From Bacillota bacterium (GTDB lineage Bacteria; Bacillota; Clostridia; Christensenellales; Christensenellaceae), in NCBI GenBank assembly GCA_023408315.1, contig JAEYKI010000019.1, positions 124,001 to 188,000 on the forward strand: a DNA stretch of 64,000 bases. Reading direction: 5' to 3'. The position numbers and the translations under genes are program-made. Each line of letters opens with the position of its first letter. Position 1 is the first letter of the stretch. The notes below the pieces were generated by a model that saw only the letters and a program-made list of their open reading frames with translations, was not told the DNA's origin and searched no databases. Below are positions 17,646-25,794 of the stretch, piece by piece.

Positions 17646-18181
17646 AAGAGAAAAAGGCCGTATGGTTTTCTGCATTTAAATATGTGGTTCCTGCGGAATA
17701 TGAGCAGTGGTTTGAAAGCATGGAAGCGCAGGGGTGGCACATTGTAAAAATACGCCAGTGGAGCTCAATCCGCATGGTTTTGCAAAAAGGCCGTCCCCGG
17801 AAATACAGGTATGTGTTTGATATGCAGCCTTTTCCAAAGAAGGATTACAAGCAAACTTATGAACAGTTTGGCTGGGAGTTTGTGGGGCAGATGGCCAGCG
17901 CAATGATCTGGCGCAGAGAGTATGAGGGCGAAAGGCCCGAGGCGTTTACGGATTCGGAGAGCCTGGAAAGGCGCGGCACAAGAACCGCGGGAGCCGCCAG
18001 CGTTTCCATGATTATGTTCTGGATAGCCGCTATTGTCATTGCGGTTGTATTGCTGCTGCTTTATAATGAAATGCCTTGGGAGCATAGCCTTGAGCTTATT
18101 ATTCTGGATGTTTTTATGGGTACGCTTGCTATACTCATGACAGTTGTTGTGCGTAAAATTTATAAAAACCGTAGAAAATGA
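17642..18181 (+). CDS. DUF2812-family membrane protein
   Basis: 179 residues. The N-terminal ~100 residues match the DUF2812 pattern (YEQWFESMEAQGWHI, with PRKYRYVFD further on). Two hydrophobic segments follow (~118-140 and 147-168), then a basic end. Genes of this family commonly pair with PadR regulators, and this one is translationally coupled to PadR-2. Biochemical function unknown. Confidence 0.75.
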   Translation: MKEKKAVWFSAFKYVVPAEYEQWFESMEAQGWHIVKIRQWSSIRMVLQKGRPRKYRYVFDMQPFPKKDYKQTYEQFGWEFVGQMASAMIWRREYEGERPEAFTDSESLERRGTRTAGAASVSMIMFWIAAIVIAVVLLLLYNEMPWEHSLELIILDVFMGTLAILMTVVVRKIYKNRRK

Positions 18182-18208
18182 TTTGAAAAAATTTATTTGA
18201 TATCCCCC

Positions 18209-18290
18209 TTGACAACTATCGGAAGCCGATATATCATTATATCGAAAGGCGATATAACAAAAGCCGATATAACGATAGCTGATATAAGCA
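18209..18290 (+). promoter_or_regulatory. PadR-3 promoter with three phased iterons
   Basis: TTGACA at 18209-18214, 17-nt spacer, TATCAT at 18232-18237. An inverted repeat CGATATA/N4/complement (18227-18244) overlaps the -10. GATATAA then occurs at 18251, 18266 and 18281, exactly 15 bp apart, the last 21 nt before the ATG. Confidence 0.72.
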
Positions 18291-18301
18291 AGGGGGTTTT
18301 T

Positions 18302-18622
18302 ATGCCTGAAAGTACAGACAGAGGCGCGCTTACGGAAGCGGTTTATTATATATTGCTCGCGTTGATGCAGCCCATGCACGGATACGGGATTATGCAATAT
18401 GTTTCCGCAATCAGCGGCGGGCGTGTGGCGCTTGGGCCGGGCACATTATACGGCGCGATTGGCACATTGCTGGAGAAAGGCTGGATTGAGGCTGTATCCG
18501 GAGAAAAAGATTCGCGCAAGAAGGAATATATCATCACCAGCATGGGAATAGAAACCGTGCGTGGTGAAACGGCCCGGCTCCGCGAGCTTTTGGAAAACGG
18601 TGAAAGAGTATTGGGAGGATAA
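18302..18622 (+). CDS. PadR-family transcriptional regulator (PadR-3)
   Basis: 106 residues from the ATG at 18302, chosen because AAGGGGG lies just upstream and translation starts immediately before the PadR core; an upstream in-frame ATG at 18197 would translate the promoter and iterons. Core motifs: YYILLALMQPMHGYGIMQY and LGPGTLYGAIGTLLEKGWI. It closely resembles PadR-2 and again precedes a DUF2812 gene, so the 17.3-19.2 kb region looks like a duplicated two-gene cassette. Confidence 0.87.
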   Translation: MPESTDRGALTEAVYYILLALMQPMHGYGIMQYVSAISGGRVALGPGTLYGAIGTLLEKGWIEAVSGEKDSRKKEYIITSMGIETVRGETARLRELLENGERVLGG

Positions 18623-18626
18623 AGCA

Positions 18627-19166
18627 ATGAAATATAAAGTATGGAAGTTGTTTTTAGATTTTGAAAAAGAGGAAAAGTGGCTGAATAAAATGGCGCAGAA
18701 GGGGATGCACATGATAGACTACACTTTCTGCCGCTATCTGTTTGAGCAAGGAAATCCCGGCGAATATATTTACCGGCTTGAGCTGCTCAAAGAACTTCCC
18801 GGTCACCCGGAGAGCAGCTCATATTTAAGATTTGTGGAAGAGAGCGGCGTGGAAGTGGTTTCCACCTATTTAAGATGGGTTTATTTCAGAAAGAAAGCAA
18901 GCGAAGGAAACTTTGAAATATATACGGACCGGGAAGGAAAGATTCAGCATGCCAAGCGAATCATCAGCTTGGTTGGGGTGTTGTGCGTCTTAAATATCGG
19001 AGTGGCGTGCTATAACCTGGGAATCGGCCTGGCATCCGGCGCAACCCACTTTAACGCATATTTTTCTATTTTAAACTTTACAATAGGGGTGTTGCTGCTT
19101 CGCATCCTGGTTTCGCAATGCAGGCTTATCATCAGGCAAAAAAAAGAAACCGGTATACGCGAGTAA
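18627..19166 (+). CDS. DUF2812-family membrane protein, second copy
   Basis: 179 residues from the ATG at 18627 (GGGAGGAT upstream), four nt after the PadR-3 stop. The N-terminus KYKVWKLFLDFEKEEKWLN followed by MAQKGMHM fits DUF2812, and two hydrophobic segments lie near 115-137 and 145-165. Same length and layout as the protein at 17642, but the sequences are clearly diverged. Function unknown. Confidence 0.75.
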   Translation: MKYKVWKLFLDFEKEEKWLNKMAQKGMHMIDYTFCRYLFEQGNPGEYIYRLELLKELPGHPESSSYLRFVEESGVEVVSTYLRWVYFRKKASEGNFEIYTDREGKIQHAKRIISLVGVLCVLNIGVACYNLGIGLASGATHFNAYFSILNFTIGVLLLRILVSQCRLIIRQKKETGIRE

Positions 19167-19252
19167 GTAAAAAATGCCGAGATTTGGTTGATTTTGCCTC
19201 TGTTATCAGATACAATATTTCTGTTAATTCATTGAAGCAGAGGTGTTTTTTT

Positions 19253-19912
19253 ATGGGCGCTGATAAACTGTATTTCGGGCGGCTTACCGGCAAACAATTG
19301 TTTCTTGTCTTGATGCCGGCATTACTCATAATTTCCACCTTTTTTTCTTTTCAGTATTTTGTGGGGGCTTTTGGACTTAAGCCTGGCTACCTTGCGGGAT
19401 TCCTGTTTTACTGGATATTCTGGTGCATCATCATTCCCTTGATCTTGGTTGGGCCGGGAGGGGTAGCCGGTCTGTTCAAAAAGCCGGAGAAGACCCGGCT
19501 GAATTGGCTCAATATCGTTCTGCTCATCATTCCCTGCGCGCTTGCCATATTCGGCGGGCCTTTTTTCAGCAGGCTGCCCAAGACGGACCTGGGGATAATT
19601 TTGCTTTCGCTTGCCATAGCGTCCGTGAACGCCTTTGGCGAAGAGGTGATATGGAGAGGCCTGTACTTCAAGCATTTTAAAAAGCCTTTTAAGGGGTTCT
19701 TTTTCCCGCTTATCGTATTCGCACTTTGGCATATTTCACCTAATTCCGTAAACCCGTCTTCTTCCGGCGTACCCATGTTCCTGCTGTTTTGCGGGATTCT
19801 GGGCACTTTTTGGGGCGTTGTGGCGTACCGCACAAAATCACTGCGGTGGACGCTGATCTCGCATATCATCGTAGACTTTTCCGGGTTCGGCGCGCTGTTT
19901 TATTTGAGCTAG
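19253..19912 (+). CDS. CPBP-family intramembrane glutamic protease
   Basis: About 219 residues with six to seven hydrophobic segments. The CAAX-protease/bacteriocin-processing signature is complete: EEVIWRGLYF (EExxxR, motif 1), FALWHI (motif 2) and HIIVDFSG (motif 3). I start it at the ATG at 19253, which follows AGAGGTG; the longer frame upstream overlaps the previous gene without a ribosome site. Bacterial members cleave within the membrane and are often linked to peptide immunity or stress, but the substrate here is unknown. Confidence 0.85.
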   Translation: MGADKLYFGRLTGKQLFLVLMPALLIISTFFSFQYFVGAFGLKPGYLAGFLFYWIFWCIIIPLILVGPGGVAGLFKKPEKTRLNWLNIVLLIIPCALAIFGGPFFSRLPKTDLGIILLSLAIASVNAFGEEVIWRGLYFKHFKKPFKGFFFPLIVFALWHISPNSVNPSSSGVPMFLLFCGILGTFWGVVAYRTKSLRWTLISHIIVDFSGFGALFYLS

Positions 19913-19924
19913 GGTTTTTATGGG

Positions 19925-20097
19925 GCGTTGCCCCATGCCCTGCTTTTTTTTAAAAAAAGAAAAGAAGCAAAAGAATTTCATGTCAAAACGCTGTGCGTTT
20001 TGGGAAAATAATAACAAGCGGTTTATCAAACAAGCGTTTGCCATTGGCAGGCTGGTTTTTATTGTTCTTTGCAATACCGCAGGGTCAATCGACCCTT
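19925..20097. repeat. Composite palindromic element, copy C
   Basis: Carries the same module order as copy A read in the opposite direction: GGGGC hairpin, A/T-rich palindrome with AAGAAAAGAAG (19943-19967), AAACGC hairpin, AACAAGCGGTTTATCAAA (20013-20030, 16 of 18 matches to the consensus), and AGGGTC/N4/GACCCT at 20081-20096, a module shared with copy B. Boundaries are approximate. Confidence 0.65.
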
Positions 20098-20108
20098 TTT
20101 ATCTTATA

Positions 20109-20145
20109 AACATGACATGTTTTTGTCAGGTTATTATGATATACT
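20109..20145 (+). promoter_or_regulatory. WYL-regulator promoter and operator
   Basis: Operator AACATGAC-N8-GTCAGGTT at 20109-20132, one mismatch from a perfect inverted repeat. It overlaps a possible -35 (ATGACA, 20112-20117), which is followed after 17 nt by TATGAT (20135-20140). The same operator, perfect, lies after this gene at 21054-21077. Confidence 0.65.
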
Positions 20146-20162
20146 GAATGCGGGGTGAAATG

Positions 20163-21053
20163 ATGCAAGTCGGAAGATTATTTGAGATTGTATACATACT
20201 GATGCAGAAAGGCTGCGTTACGGCGGGGCAGCTATCCGAGCGGCTTGGTGTTTCCGAGAGGACGATATACCGGGATCTGGACCTTTTGAGCGGCGCGGGC
20301 ATCCCCGTATATACGACTCAGGGCAAGGGGGGAGGAGTGCGCCTGCTGGAGGGCTTTGCGCTGGATAAATCCCTGCTTACCAAAGAAGAGCAGCAAGAGG
20401 TTCTGGCAGGGCTGCAGAGCCTTGGGGCCGTGCGGGAATCTGATACTGGGAGCGCGCTGGAGAAACTGGGCGCCGTTTTTAGGCAGAATACGGAGAGCTG
20501 GGTGGAGATAGATTTTTCAAACTGGAGCCCTGCCTCCAGAGAGGGGTTCTTGCTTTTAAAAAACGCGGTGCTCCAAAAAAGGGTGATAGATTTTGACTAC
20601 TTTAACAGCCGCGGAGAAAAAACACGCCGCCAGGCGGAACCTCTGCAGTTATGGTTTAAGGACAGGGCGTGGTTTTTAAAGGCGTATTGCCGTTCCAAAG
20701 ACGGCTTGCGCATTTTTAAGATATCGCGTATGAAGAACATAGAAACAACGGATACCCTGTTTACCCGGCGGCTTGCAGATATACCTTATGAACCATTGGC
20801 CGTGATGCAGACGGTTAGCCTGAAACTGCATTTGAGCGCCAAAATGGCATACCGGGTATACGACGAATTTGATGAAAATGAGATAGAAAAAAATCAGGAC
20901 GGCAGCTTTACGGTGCGGGTAACGTATCCGCAGGGAGATTGGGTGTACGGTTATGTGCTTTCCTTTGGCAGCGCTGCCGCCGTTTTGGAGCCTGCGGATA
21001 TAAAAATGGAAATACAGCGCAGGATACGGATGATGCTGCGAAATTATTCTTAA
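20163..21053 (+). CDS. WYL-domain transcriptional regulator
   Basis: About 296 residues: an N-terminal DeoR/HTH_11-type helix-turn-helix (LSERLGVSERTIYRDLDLL), a WYL ligand-binding domain (~residues 140-220; WFKDRAWFLKAYC) and a C-terminal WCX region. Three closely spaced ATGs (20148, 20160, 20163) are possible; 20163 gives the best spacing to GGGGTG. Copies of one operator sequence flank the gene, so autoregulation and control of the adjacent GyrI-like gene are likely. Regulators of this type sense small ligands or nucleic acids. Confidence 0.87.
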   Translation: MQVGRLFEIVYILMQKGCVTAGQLSERLGVSERTIYRDLDLLSGAGIPVYTTQGKGGGVRLLEGFALDKSLLTKEEQQEVLAGLQSLGAVRESDTGSALEKLGAVFRQNTESWVEIDFSNWSPASREGFLLLKNAVLQKRVIDFDYFNSRGEKTRRQAEPLQLWFKDRAWFLKAYCRSKDGLRIFKISRMKNIETTDTLFTRRLADIPYEPLAVMQTVSLKLHLSAKMAYRVYDEFDENEIEKNQDGSFTVRVTYPQGDWVYGYVLSFGSAAAVLEPADIKMEIQRRIRMMLRNYS

Positions 21054-21077
21054 AACATGACATACATATGTCATGTT
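21054..21077 (+). promoter_or_regulatory. Operator before the GyrI-like gene
   Basis: Inverted repeat with 10-bp perfect arms (AACATGACAT, 4-nt centre, complement). The inner 8-bp arms and 8-nt gap match the site upstream of the WYL regulator. It begins immediately after the regulator's stop codon and 37 nt before the GyrI-like start. Confidence 0.7.
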
Positions 21078-21113
21078 AGAAATGGTAGCATAAAAGTAAA
21101 GGAGGGATAAAGC

Positions 21114-21734
21114 GTGGAAAAACAGGATTACGCAAAGGAATATAAAGATTTATATCTGCCCAAGAACCAGCCGTCTATTGTGGATGTAGGGCCCATTACC
21201 TTTATTTTGATAGAGGGCAGGGGAGACCCCAACGGGCCTGAATTTGAGGAGGCAGTGGGCGCTCTCTACAGCTTTGCCTATAGCATCAAATTTTTAAACA
21301 AGAGCAAACAATCGCCGCCGGGATATTACGAATACCGGGTATTTCCCCTGGAGGGAGTCTGGGATTTGGGGGATGTAACAAAACCGGTTACGGACAAGAG
21401 CAATTATGTGTACAAAGTGATGATCCGCCAGCCCGATTTTGTGGACCAGGCGCTCTTTGAGCGTGTAAGGGAGGAACTGAAGGTAAAGAAGCCAAACAAG
21501 TTTTTGGACAAGGCTTTACTTGCCGTTGTCACCGAAGGGCTGTGCTGCCAGATGATGCATATTGGCCCGTACGACAACGAGCCCGCCAGCTTTGCCCGCA
21601 TGGCGGAATATTGCAGCCAGAAAGGGTATATCCGCACGAAAATGACGCACCGGGAGATATATATATCCAACCCCTTAAAAACGCTTCCTGCTAACCTAAA
21701 AACAGTACTGCGGTTTAAGGTGGACAGGAGATAA
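21114..21734 (+). CDS. GyrI-like small-molecule-binding protein
   Basis: 206 residues with the GyrI-like/SOUL fold: ITFILIEGRGDPNGPEFEEA near the N-terminus and the closing HREIYISNP. GTG start with AAAGGAGGG upstream. Family members bind hydrophobic or cationic compounds, and some hydrolyse them. The neighbouring WYL regulator and the operator directly upstream suggest a ligand-responsive unit; the ligand is unknown. Confidence 0.8.
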   Translation: MEKQDYAKEYKDLYLPKNQPSIVDVGPITFILIEGRGDPNGPEFEEAVGALYSFAYSIKFLNKSKQSPPGYYEYRVFPLEGVWDLGDVTKPVTDKSNYVYKVMIRQPDFVDQALFERVREELKVKKPNKFLDKALLAVVTEGLCCQMMHIGPYDNEPASFARMAEYCSQKGYIRTKMTHREIYISNPLKTLPANLKTVLRFKVDRR

Positions 21735-21737
21735 CTT

Positions 21738-22697
21738 ATGGAGTTTGTACCCGCAAAAAGCATCCTTTCGGGCTACAGGGAAAACACCCCGTGGTTTGGC
21801 GTTAATTACAATCTTAATATTTACCGTGGCTGCAGCCACGGATGTATTTATTGTGACAGCCGCAGTGAATGTTACCGGGTGGAAGATTTTGACCGGGTTC
21901 GGGCCAAGCGGGACGCGCTTTTGATTCTGGAAAAAGAGTTGAGGGGCAAGCGAAAAAAAGGCGTGGCGGGAACAGGCGCCATGAGCGACCCGTATAACCC
22001 GTTGGAAGGAGAGCATAAACTTACCAGGGGAGCGCTTGCTCTGCTGGACGCATACGGATTCGGAGCGGCGGTCTGCACCAAGAGCAGCCTTGTGGCGCGG
22101 GATGCGGATATACTTAAAAGCATATCCGCGCATTCGCCTGCGCTTGTGAAGATTACAATTACAACGGCCAGCGACGCGCTGTGCGCCAAACTGGAACCCT
22201 ATGCACCTCCGGCTTCCGCTCGGCTGCAAGCTATCCGGGAGCTCTCTCAGAAGGGAATTTTCGCCGGCATCCTGCTGATGCCTGTGCTGCCGTTTATAGA
22301 GGACGATGCAAAGAATGTACTGGATATTGTACGCGCAGGCGCCGCGTGCGGCGCGCGGTTTATTTTTCCGGCGTTTGGCGTAACCCTGCGGCAGAACCAG
22401 AGGGACTGGTTTTTTAAACGACTGGATGAGTCTTTTCCCGGTGTTAAGCAAAAATATGTTTCGCGGTTTGGCAATGCGTATGCATGCAATTCGCCCCGCG
22501 CGAAAGAGCTGTACGCCTGCTTCAGGGATGCGTGCGCACGCGCGGGCATTTTATACAGGATGCGGGACATTGTGGAAGCGTACAGGAGGGGCTATTCCCG
22601 CAGGCAGATTTCTTTTTTTGAAGGAGGAGCCCAATATGAATGTGGAGCTGGAGGCAATCAAATATTTGAGCAGGGAAGAATTGACGCAGACGGCTGA
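21738..22697 (+). CDS. SPL-type radical SAM protein
   Basis: 319 residues with the radical SAM cluster motif CSHGCIYC (CxxxCxxC) at about residue 32 and the flanking NIYRGCSHG and GAMSDPYNP typical of the spore-photoproduct-lyase-like/Rv2578c family. It starts 4 nt after the GyrI-like stop with AGGAGAT upstream. The substrate is unknown; it lacks the layout of classical spore photoproduct lyase. Its last 62 nt overlap the next gene in another frame. Confidence 0.8.
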   Translation: MEFVPAKSILSGYRENTPWFGVNYNLNIYRGCSHGCIYCDSRSECYRVEDFDRVRAKRDALLILEKELRGKRKKGVAGTGAMSDPYNPLEGEHKLTRGALALLDAYGFGAAVCTKSSLVARDADILKSISAHSPALVKITITTASDALCAKLEPYAPPASARLQAIRELSQKGIFAGILLMPVLPFIEDDAKNVLDIVRAGAACGARFIFPAFGVTLRQNQRDWFFKRLDESFPGVKQKYVSRFGNAYACNSPRAKELYACFRDACARAGILYRMRDIVEAYRRGYSRRQISFFEGGAQYECGAGGNQIFEQGRIDADG

Positions 22698-23214
22698 GGG
22701 GCTGGATGGGGCGGAACTGGGCGGCCTTGTGGAAACGCTGGCCTCCAAGGACGACGGAAAAAGGTACGGCGCGTTTTTGCTGTTGCTGGAATATTCGGAG
22801 GGCTGGAACGGCCTGTACGCATATTGGGATTTGTTTGTGGAAAAAATGCGCAACCTAAACTCATATCAACGCAACATAGGCCTGGCATTGCTGGCAAGAA
22901 ACGCAAAGTGGGACAAGCAGAACAAAATAAATGGGTGCATAAACCTGTATCTGGAACTTTGCGACGATGAAAAGCCGGTAACGGTGCGGCAATGTATACA
23001 AAATATCAAGTATATTCTGCCGTATCACATAGACCTTTGGGAACCTGTGATACAAAAGTTGCTGTCTGTTGATATTTCCATTCGCAAAGAAACGCAAAGA
23101 AAACTGCTGTATCAGGATATAGAGGCGGCTTTTAAAGTGATTGCAACGGAGAAGCCTGACAGCCGCATGGAAGCTTATTTGGCTGATAACCGTAAATGGG
23201 CTCAAAACCGGTAA
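22636..23214 (+). CDS. HEAT-like helical repeat protein, unknown function
   Basis: 192 residues from the ATG at 22636, which has AAGGAGGAG upstream. The sequence is almost entirely amphipathic helix with HEAT/ARM-like spacing (IGLALLARNAKWD, VRQCIQNIKYILPYH). Similar small proteins occur in Clostridia without a known role. The start lies 62 nt inside the radical SAM gene, an unusually long overlap, so the two are probably translated from one message. Confidence 0.68.
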   Translation: MNVELEAIKYLSREELTQTAEGLDGAELGGLVETLASKDDGKRYGAFLLLLEYSEGWNGLYAYWDLFVEKMRNLNSYQRNIGLALLARNAKWDKQNKINGCINLYLELCDDEKPVTVRQCIQNIKYILPYHIDLWEPVIQKLLSVDISIRKETQRKLLYQDIEAAFKVIATEKPDSRMEAYLADNRKWAQNR

Positions 23215-23277
23215 CGAGGCTTTTAGCTGTTTATTCATCCGGATACGGTTTATAGATAAACCGGGAGGATTGGAAGG

Positions 23278-23595
23278 ATGAAGACAGTAAGGATTAATCC
23301 CGGCGTATGCGGCCTTGCCACAACCGTTCAGGCGGACTCTGAGGACGGGATGGAGGTAAAAATTAAGGTGGCCTCCGGCTGCGAGTCAGTGCGGCGGATG
23401 ATGCAGGAGTTGGGGGATACGTTTGACGCGTTTGCTCTTTGCCTGACGCAGCCCGGCAAAAACACACTGTATGAGTATGCGGCGGAGCATTTTCCGGCGC
23501 ATGCCGCTTGCCCCGCCATTGCCGGGATTATTAAATGCGCGGAAGTGGAGTGCGGGCTTGCGTTGCCCCGAAACGCGGAAATTATTTTTGAATAG
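23278..23595 (+). CDS. Small cysteine-containing protein (DUF6951-like)
   Basis: 105 residues starting KTVRINPGVCGLATTV, with conserved-looking cysteines at about 11, 39, 59, 82, 91 and 96. It resembles the DUF6951 family from memory, but I cannot confirm that. The cysteine set suggests metal or Fe-S binding. GGGAGG lies upstream, and a strong terminator closes the gene. Confidence 0.6.
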   Translation: MKTVRINPGVCGLATTVQADSEDGMEVKIKVASGCESVRRMMQELGDTFDAFALCLTQPGKNTLYEYAAEHFPAHAACPAIAGIIKCAEVECGLALPRNAEIIFE

Positions 23596-23606
23596 GCTTT
23601 TGGACC

Positions 23607-23640
23607 AAAGCCGGTATGGTATGCCATACCGGCTTTTTTA
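23607..23640 (+). terminator. Strong rho-independent terminator
   Basis: Perfect 13-bp stem (AAAGCCGGTATGG and complement) with a 4-nt loop, followed by T residues. It ends the radical SAM / small-protein run. Confidence 0.9.
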
Positions 23641-23750
23641 GCATAAAAATAACTAATATTTAACCAGCGTTTTACAATAAATTAACAGAATTTTATGCGG
23701 AAAGCATTATAATGAGAGACGTATATCCCAATTAACAAGAGGGCCGCATC

Positions 23751-25529
23751 ATGATGGAAATGGACGCAGATAATTTGCAGGCAATGGACGCAGAAAACAG
23801 GCTGAAGGAACTATTTTTAAAGGTTGTGAACAACAGGGAGATCAAAACCGTATTCCAGCCCATTATTTCCCTGCGGGACGGAATGCCCTTTGGGTACGAG
23901 GCGCTCAGCAGGGGGCCGGTAAATACGGATATGCACAGCCCGGAGATGCTCTTTAGGTATGCGGAAAAATGTGACGCCCTGTGGGAGTTGGAGCTCCTGT
24001 GCCGTTCCAAGGCGCTGGAAGCCGTTGCGGAAGGCCAGTATAAAATTCGGCTGTTTTTAAACGTGTATCCCAATGTGATGCACGATATAAAGTTCCGCAA
24101 AGGATTCACCAGGGAATATCTGGACCGGTTTGGGATAGATCCGCAGAACATTATTTTTGAGATCAATGAAAAGGCTGCCGTGCAGAACATCACGGAATTC
24201 AGAAAAACCGTAAGCAATTACAAAGAACAGAATTATAAAATAGCAATTGACGACGCAGGCGCGGGATATTCCGGCCTCAATATGATCTCGGACATCCACC
24301 CGCATTTTTTAAAGTTGGACATGAACTTGATTCGGGATATAGACAAAGACCATATGAAACAGGCGCTTGTGCGCAGCATGGTGGAATTCTCCAAACTCTC
24401 CAACACCTTTTTGATTGCGGAAGGCATAGAAACGGAGCAGGAACTGGCCAAGCTGATTGAGATTGGCGTGCATTACGGCCAGGGGTATTATATCCAGCGG
24501 CCAAGCCCAAGCATTATGCCTGTAAGCGAAGACATTACGGAAACGGTCCATACTCTTAACATGAAGCGTAACCATTTGTTTGGAAGCAGGATATCTGATA
24601 TATATATCAGCAACATTACAACGCCTCTCAGGACAGTAAGCCCCAACATTATGGTATACCAGGTGCAGGAGATGATGAAGGCAGACGTGAATATTCCGGG
24701 ATATTGCGTTACAGAAGACGAATCGGTGCTGGGAGTGATTACACGGGACCAGTTGTACGGGAAATTGAGCACCCAGTACGGATACAGCCTGCATTATAAA
24801 AAACCTATTTCAGAGATCATGTCTCTTGATTTTATGAGTGTGGAACACACCACGCCCATAGACCTGGTAGCCAAAACAGCCATGCAGCGCAAGGCGGACA
24901 ACCTGTACGATTTTATTACGGTCACCAAGGAAAATAAATACTTTGGCATTGTAACGGTGCGCGACCTGCTGGAGAAAACAATTGAAATAGAAATAGTAAA
25001 CGCAAAGCACTTGAATCCTCTCTCCGAATTGCCGGGGAACCTGATTATAGAAAAACAGCTGGAGAAATGCGTGGATGCGTGCTTACCATATTATATCCTG
25101 TATTTTGACATAGACAATTTCAAATCTTACAACGACGTGTACGGATTTGAAAAGGGAGATATGGTGATTCGCTCCCTGACGTTTATTTTAAAGGAGAGCA
25201 TTCCAGCAGACCAGTTTATAGGGCATATTGGCGGCGACGATTTTATTGCGGTTGTGGAGAATACGGACATAGAGCCCATATGCGCCAGAATTATCAGCCA
25301 GTTCGATTCGTCCACCGTTAATTTTTACAGCGCGCAGGACCTGAAAAAGGGCTTTATACTCTCCAAAAACAGGCATGGCGTGGAAGAAAGCTATCCGCTG
25401 ATGAGCATTTCTATTGCGTGCGTATTGAGCCGCAATTTCAATAACATCTATGAGCTTTCCGAGAAAGCGAGCCTGATTAAGAAAAAATGCAAGCAGGTTG
25501 CAGGGAGCGTATTTTTAATGGAAGCATAG
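23751..25529 (+). CDS. EAL-CBS-GGDEF cyclic-di-GMP protein
   Basis: 592 residues. The N-terminal EAL domain (~25-255) keeps the catalytic set: YEALSRGP, the Asn in FLNVYP, EINEK, IDDAGAGYS, LKLD, AEGIETE and QGYYIQRP, so it is probably an active cyclic-di-GMP phosphodiesterase. A pair of CBS domains (~275-400) could sense adenine nucleotides. The C-terminal GGDEF-like domain reads GGDDF and lacks the RxxD inhibitory site, so it may bind GTP and regulate rather than synthesise. No membrane segment is seen. Start at 23751 (GAGGG upstream); ATG codons two and four codons... within the first five residues are also possible. Confidence 0.88.
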   Translation: MMEMDADNLQAMDAENRLKELFLKVVNNREIKTVFQPIISLRDGMPFGYEALSRGPVNTDMHSPEMLFRYAEKCDALWELELLCRSKALEAVAEGQYKIRLFLNVYPNVMHDIKFRKGFTREYLDRFGIDPQNIIFEINEKAAVQNITEFRKTVSNYKEQNYKIAIDDAGAGYSGLNMISDIHPHFLKLDMNLIRDIDKDHMKQALVRSMVEFSKLSNTFLIAEGIETEQELAKLIEIGVHYGQGYYIQRPSPSIMPVSEDITETVHTLNMKRNHLFGSRISDIYISNITTPLRTVSPNIMVYQVQEMMKADVNIPGYCVTEDESVLGVITRDQLYGKLSTQYGYSLHYKKPISEIMSLDFMSVEHTTPIDLVAKTAMQRKADNLYDFITVTKENKYFGIVTVRDLLEKTIEIEIVNAKHLNPLSELPGNLIIEKQLEKCVDACLPYYILYFDIDNFKSYNDVYGFEKGDMVIRSLTFILKESIPADQFIGHIGGDDFIAVVENTDIEPICARIISQFDSSTVNFYSAQDLKKGFILSKNRHGVEESYPLMSISIACVLSRNFNNIYELSEKASLIKKKCKQVAGSVFLMEA

Positions 25530-25636
25530 CGCTTTGAGAGGCCGTGGAATAATTGGCCCAAGGGCTTGTTCCAGTGACTTTAGAAAAGTAAGCAAGATTA
25601 AAATTGGTATGAAAAAGACTTTATCGTCAAGCCGGG

Positions 25637-25658
25637 GCTTCTTTCAGAAGTTTTTTTT
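25637..25658 (+). terminator. Terminator after the EAL-CBS-GGDEF gene
   Basis: Short stem CTTCT/AGAAG with a TTC loop, followed by eight T residues. It lies about 110 nt after the stop codon. Confidence 0.6.
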
Positions 25659-25691
25659 ATTTAAAAACAGGTTGGTAAAACAAACTGCTAT

Positions 25692-25735
25692 TTGAAATAT
25701 TTGTTATTCTTATATATAATAAGTATAATTATACT
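25692..25735 (+). promoter_or_regulatory. Promoter of the PocR-GGDEF-HD-GYP gene
   Basis: TTGAAA at 25692-25697, 17-nt spacer, perfect TATAAT at 25715-25720. A 14-bp perfect palindrome AGTATAATTATACT (25722-25735) covers the expected start point and could be an operator. Confidence 0.68.
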
Positions 25736-25794
25736 GTCCATTAGCAGAATTATAGTATCAGGCGGCTTCTATAAAGAATGAAAGGTGGTGCAGC

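Noticed and set aside
19920..20147. A 75-residue plus-strand frame
   Set aside because: It consists of the composite repeat copy C and low-complexity lysine-rich sequence, with no ribosome site.
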